Of a DNA stretch of 47,390 bases, positions 44,141 through 47,390 are shown in pieces (the first letter of the stretch is position 1; each line of letters opens with the position of its first letter). The stretch comes from Dissophora ornata (taxonomy: Eukaryota > Mortierellomycota > Mortierellomycetes > Mortierellales > Mortierellaceae). A program made the translations under genes and the position numbers. The stretch covers positions 1-47,390 of the forward strand of contig MU616738.1 in assembly GCA_025201705.1 (NCBI GenBank), read 5' to 3'. The notes below the pieces were generated by a model. The model searched no databases, was not told the origin of the DNA, and was given only the letters and a program-made list of their open reading frames with translations.

Positions 44141-47100
44141 TCAGTCTCGACTCCGCACCCACTCTGGCGGGTTGCCAACAGACATCGTGACCGGGTCGAC
44201 CAGCCCGTCATAGCTCTCGTAAACTGTATAGTCAAACGTAGTAAACTCGCGGTCAATAAGCTCCATCTGGTACGCAACCCTGTCCTCCAAAGACATGTTG
44301 GCCATCGCTGCTGCCGCTGCCGCTGCTGCTGCGGCAATATTTATCGCAGGTGTGGGTCCCGGCGAAATCGGTCTTCGAAATCCAACACCGATACCAGCAC
44401 CTCCTACATGCAATTGTTGCTGAGGACTTTGATGTCGCAGTGGCGGCTGTGGCGACTGCGTCGGGATATGCTTGTGAGGTGAGATGGAGTGGTCTAGTGG
44501 CGTTGGGATGATCACTGGTGAACTGATGGCCTTCTGGGGATGAGCGGCCTGGAATGGATGTTGTTGCTGTTGTAGCGTCACCGAATGCTCCTGCGGGGAC
44601 TGCCCATCAATCGGCGCCGCTGTTTTCTGCAGCCCCCTGGAGGATTGATTTGATTCGCGTTCTTGAGACGACGCCTGATCTGGATTATCCTGTCCGAGTT
44701 GTATTGTAGTGGTCTTTTCTGGCGATGCCGTCTTGGAGAGATTGACTGCCGCGACATTCGATCCCTGAGCCCCAGATATTCCTGTGCTGGTCGAATACGT
44801 CGAGTACGTCGAGTACGTGGATCCCCTTGCATCTGGTTTGGCTGTCGCGGGGACGGACGATGTTATGGGCGAAATACCCTGACCATAGGAAGAAGCGTGT
44901 TGGAGTTCCTGCGGACGTGGAGAGAGTTCCTGCGGGGAATAGTCGTGATTGTCTGGTGGCGAGGGCGGGAACCGGAAAGAAAGATGGGATGTTGAGCCAT
45001 CCCTGCTCCCGCTTGGGGCATCAATGGGCGACAGGGGTATGGATTGAAACTGCGTTTGTCTAGAGATCTGGGAGAGTGTATGCTGACTTTGCGGTTGGGG
45101 CCGTGGTGTTGGCGGAGATTGAGTCAGTACTGTCGGGGGGTTGTCGTTACTTTTGCGGTTGCTCTCGCCCGCAAACAGCTGTAGCAACGACTTTTTCTTG
45201 CTGATCGCCGGGAAGATAGAACCGTGTGCTGATGCTGTTGATAAATGCTTCTTTTTTCGTATGCTCTCCTCTAGCTCTCTGTTCATGGCATCCATCGCAG
45301 CTTCTGCAGCGACGGTCGCCGCCAGGGCAGCATTATGTTCAGCCTTCAGCCGTGCATTCTCCTCTCTAGCTACTCTATCCCTTTCCCTTTGAAGTCTCTG
45401 AGCCCTCTTGCGCGTCGACCGATATGTCAGTGGATCCTCATCCAGGAGCATCTCTTCCAAGTCATACGTGACATCAAAGTTGGCGGCCTCTGACGGTGGC
45501 TGGAATTTGGGTTTAAGCTGCTTGCTTTCAAGCATGTACCACCATTGCTTCGGGCTCATCTGCGATTGATGCGCTGCTGCCTCGAAGAACGGTTGACGTC
45601 GAATACCATTCATTCCTCCTTTAGTCCCTAAACGCTCTGTGGGTTCTCTCGTAAGGAACTAGAGTAGATGGTTCCAATATTGAAAAAAAAAATAAAAAAA
45701 AAAAAAAATAGTCAATGGCAGGGACTTTCAAGGAGGAGGATGAGTTGCCGCGACTTGTCAACTTACACCATCAATAGCCAAGACACACTCTCGTGAAATG
45801 CTGTCTTTGGCTGGGTATTCTATCGTCTGATTTGAGATGGCCCTTTTCAGATCCGCGATGCTCTCTGTTAAAAATGGACGCTGGTTATATATGCATTCGT
45901 AGAATACGACTCCAAGCGCCCACCAGTCCACGCTTATCCCGTATCCGGTGCCTTTAAAGACTTCTGGCGCCATATATGCCACAGTTCCTGACTGGGATTT
46001 TAGAACTGGAATCTCGGGCGCGAGTTTGCAACTAATGTTGAAATCCGTTAGATGTGCATGCCCTTGCTCATCGAGGAGCACGTTATCTGGCTTGATATCC
46101 CGATGAACAATCCCGAGAGAGTGGAGGTGGTCGATGGCGGAGCTGATCTCTGCAATCCAGAAGCGGACAATGTCTTCACCAAAGCTCCTCCTGTTCATGT
46201 GGAATCTCAGATCTCCTCCCATCCTTATCGTCGTTTATTGAGAAGTATCAGTGAAGAAGAAAATGACATTCAGTCGGTATTATGAGAACACGCTTAGGGG
46301 CATGAACTGTTGCAGGCCCACAAAAATACAAAATAACGAGAAAACTCATATGGTGCTTACATTAGGTCCATGCACATATACATGTACTCATCGTCCTGGA
46401 AAGCAAAGCGCATGTTGACCACAAAGGCATGATCAACAGACTCGAGAATTTGTCGTTCCCTGAGAATATTCCGTACAGCATCCATTTTGATGACCTGCAG
46501 CTTGGAGATGTACTTGAGAGCATACACCTTGCCTGTTTCCCGCCTTTCCACCATGCGGACCTAAACCATTCATAAAGATGTCTGTGTTAGAAATGACAAA
46601 ATGTCATGTTGGCGGCCACGTCTTGATAACATTTCCCATGTCGTGGCTGCCCAATGGTCTTTTTCCAGCCATGACATTCCCTGAGCTACCATTAATACCA
46701 TAGAGCTCTTTCAGGTTTCTGTCGGGAGGAATGTTCTTTCGTGCTACGTAAAATAAGAGTCGACCCTCAATTGCTATCGCGCCAACTGTCACCAATGCTG
46801 AAAGGCATGGAAAGATTGAGGAGGGGCAAGCCCAGCTCGATCATGCTGCCCGTCCCGATCATATGCTCCTGGAAGATAGATGCCCTGTTCCTGGAATGAA
46901 TAACAGGCGAGCGGGGGGGGGATTTTTATTTTATCCGGGTTTTACCTTGCCAAAGGACCCTTTGCCAATAACCCGGAGTAGTTTGAATTGAAAAAGGTTG
47001 ACTATGAGATTGGATAGGGCAGCGTAGTTAGTTTTCTCCCCCCCACGGAGCGTTCTCGGAATCCAAGTGACAGATGCATAGACGGAGGGACAGAGAGAGC

Positions 47101-47177
47101 AGAAGGAAAGGACGTAACAAGATCTTGCCTTCATTGTCAAAGATGTCATCCTGATCCCTACTTGTGCCGTTCCCCAT
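44141..47177 (-). CDS. STK32: YANK/STK32-type AGC-like serine/threonine kinase
   Basis: Five exons (47129-47177, 46946-47001, 46361-46560, 45767-46223, 44141-45658) give 759 residues. MGNGTS at the start fits N-myristoylation. The kinase domain (~20-300) has GKGSFGKV (29-36), K51, HRDIKPDN with D144, DFN (162-164) in place of DFG as in STK32, MAPEVF, and FLTREPTERLG. The YANK-specific tail (WWYMLESKQLKPKFQPPSEA, NFDVTYDLEEMLLDEDPL) follows. A coiled coil, a long Gln/Pro/Ser-rich region and a poly-Ala run (44287-44337) lead to a conserved-looking C-terminus. The first intron is GC-AG (AAG|GCAAGA). STK32 kinases are poorly understood. The first 213 bases upstream, to the window edge, are purine-rich leader. 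Confidence 0.93.
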
Positions 47178-47390
47178 GGCGGGTCTTTCAGGTATAGATT
47201 TACCCGATTGCAGAAGCGCTGATGAGTTGGGTGCTCAGAGTGTGCGACGGAGAAAAAGAATGATAAAATCTGAGGCGAGTAACGACCCCTAGTTGTGGAC
47301 GACGAACAACGACGACAGAGGAAGGCGAAGGAGGAGGAGAAGAAGGGAGAGCGAGAAGAAGAGGAAGGGGGAAGTAGAAAGAGAGGGGAA

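Noticed and set aside
46604..46795. Minus-strand frame in the second YANK intron
   Set aside because: Including it would interrupt the kinase glycine loop, which joins perfectly from 46946 to 46560.

Overview
The window is nuclear DNA of a filamentous early-diverging fungus, most likely Mucoromycota/Mortierellomycota (Mortierellaceae-like). This placement is inference. It rests on compact multi-exon genes with short introns (about 50-200 nt, mostly GTAAGT-type donors and CTAAC/CTGAC-type branch points), on families kept in early-diverging fungi but often lost in yeasts (a Ral GTPase, a YANK/STK32 kinase, NR2C2AP, NDUFAF5, ECHDC1), and on an Ssd1/Dis3L2-type protein that keeps its nuclease residues. 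I saw no bacterial, plasmid, CRISPR or viral features and no tRNA or rRNA gene.

Left third (1-20.7 kb), dense housekeeping genes: an SSD1/Dis3L2-like RNA-binding protein (-, cut by the left edge), triosephosphate isomerase (-), hydroxymethylbilane synthase (-) divergent from the complex I assembly methyltransferase NDUFAF5 (+), 40S protein uS10/RPS20 (-), a Ral-type small GTPase (+), a 791-residue protein with a duplicated Myb/SANT-like domain (+), NR2C2AP (-) divergent from exosome subunit RRP41 (+), and an ASA1/GNB1L WD-repeat protein (+).

Middle (21-35 kb): an F-box/LRR protein (+), a TBC-domain protein with a 1.07-kb first intron (+), then a repeat-rich island at 26.1-27.9 kb. The island holds two inverted-repeat elements, a 21-bp satellite, a decayed gene and a duplicated piece of the downstream promoter region. 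RBX1 (+) follows, then haspin kinase (-), which is divergent from a CENP-B-type DNA-binding protein (+).

Right third (35-47.4 kb): a lineage-specific six-exon gene with a PD-(D/E)XK nuclease-like core (-), a gene-poor stretch with a truncated XPG/PIN-like fragment, an Ecl1-family protein (+), an alpha/beta hydrolase (+), an ECHDC1-like mitochondrial proofreading enzyme (-), and a YANK/STK32 kinase (-).

Most exon models were joined by hand. They were accepted because reading phase is kept across every junction and the joined protein matches its family. Several gene structures are unusual: an 11-nt microexon in HEM3, a start codon separated from the rest of RRP41 by an intron, GC-AG introns in two genes, and a likely AT-AC intron in NR2C2AP. 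Gene functions are those of the families; nothing here was confirmed by a database search.
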